Assembly: GCA_017381395.1 (NCBI GenBank)
Contig: JAFOCH010000112.1
Span: 1-12,536 of the forward strand
Length of the DNA: 12,536 nucleotides
DNA from: Clostridia bacterium
Lineage (GTDB): Bacteria > Bacillota > Clostridia > Oscillospirales > Acutalibacteraceae
Reading direction: 5' to 3'
The position numbers and the translations under genes were made by a program. The notes beneath the pieces were generated by a model. That model searched no databases. It was not told where the DNA came from and worked only from the letters and a program-made list of their open reading frames with translations. Within the stretch, counting starts at the first letter, position 1. Every line of letters starts with the position of its first letter. This document shows positions 12,281 to 12,536 of the stretch, piece after piece.

Positions 12281-12536
12281 ATGAGTGAAATGACAAAAGG
12301 TGCATTCGTCGCCATAGTAGGAAAGCCGAATGTAGGCAAATCCTCGATTATGAATAGAATTTTGGGCCAAAAGGTAGCAATCGTTTCGGACAAGCCGCAA
12401 ACAACACGAAATCGAATTATGGGCGTCCTGACCGAAAAGGAAACACAGATTGTTTTTATCGACACACCGGGACTGCATAAGCCGCGCAACGTGCTTGGTC
12501 AGTCGATGGTAAAGACGATTGACGATTCGGTAGGTG
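12281..12536 (+). CDS. era: GTPase Era, N-terminal fragment
   Basis: 85 codons are visible before the window ends. The GTPase motifs are all Era-like: G1 GKPNVGKS (residues 14-21), the switch region PQTTRNRIMGV (39-49, G2), and G3 DTPG (61-64) followed by LHKPRNVLG. Era binds the 3' end of 16S rRNA and helps mature the small ribosomal subunit, so it works in the same process as the upstream ybeY. GGAG (12269-12272) lies 8 bases before the ATG. Unlike in many Firmicutes, no dgkA or cdd gene lies between ybeY and era here. The KH domain is outside the window. Confidence 0.95.
   Translation, partial: MSEMTKGAFVAIVGKPNVGKSSIMNRILGQKVAIVSDKPQTTRNRIMGVLTEKETQIVFIDTPGLHKPRNVLGQSMVKTIDDSVG

Overview
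The window looks like a chromosomal segment from a spore-forming member of the Clostridia, most likely of the Ruminococcaceae/Oscillospiraceae type. Three things point there: sporulation genes (ylbJ-like, yqfC, yqfD), the conserved Firmicutes order yqfC-yqfD-phoH-ybeY-era, and a moderate base composition with strong Gram-positive Shine-Dalgarno sites. No rRNA, tRNA, CRISPR array, insertion sequence or phage gene is visible.

Left part (1-3104, + strand): the C-terminal end of a CorC/HlyC-type membrane protein gene, then a hairpin, then a preQ1-I-type riboswitch whose 3' end runs into the ribosome binding site of a queT-type queuosine-precursor transporter. A DUF896/YnzC protein, a D-2-hydroxyacid dehydrogenase (start overlaps the previous stop) and a PHP-family histidinol-phosphatase-like gene follow closely, and a strong hairpin ends the group. 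Two overlapping half-size TauE/SafE membrane genes converge on that hairpin from the right (3087-3850, - strand).

Middle (3869-7630): a strong consensus promoter (TTGACT, 17 bases, TATAAT) and a leader of about 107 nt that can fold as a three-way junction against the ribosome binding site drive an 1155-residue exported, wall-anchored protein. That protein is built from four related W/Y-rich modules, an FN3-like module and two longer beta-sandwich-like modules, and ends in a variant TGD sorting signal. It is closed by a 15-bp terminator. I recognise no named family for the main modules.

Right part (7641-12536): on the - strand, a YlbJ-like sporulation membrane protein and a small four-cysteine protein. 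Divergently on the + strand, yqfC and yqfD (spore coat/forespore engulfment-stage genes), then phoH, ybeY and the start of era. phoH has its own extended -10 promoter and apparently starts at a non-standard ACG codon behind an excellent Shine-Dalgarno. era has its own promoter, whose -35 box lies in the loop of the terminator behind ybeY, so sporulation-stage and housekeeping transcription appear to be separated along the cluster.

The items most worth a second look are the unassigned structured leader and modular architecture of the surface protein, the non-AUG start of phoH (with a similar start problem in the first TauE half gene), the split TauE pair, and the compositionally foreign linker inside the YlbJ-like gene.
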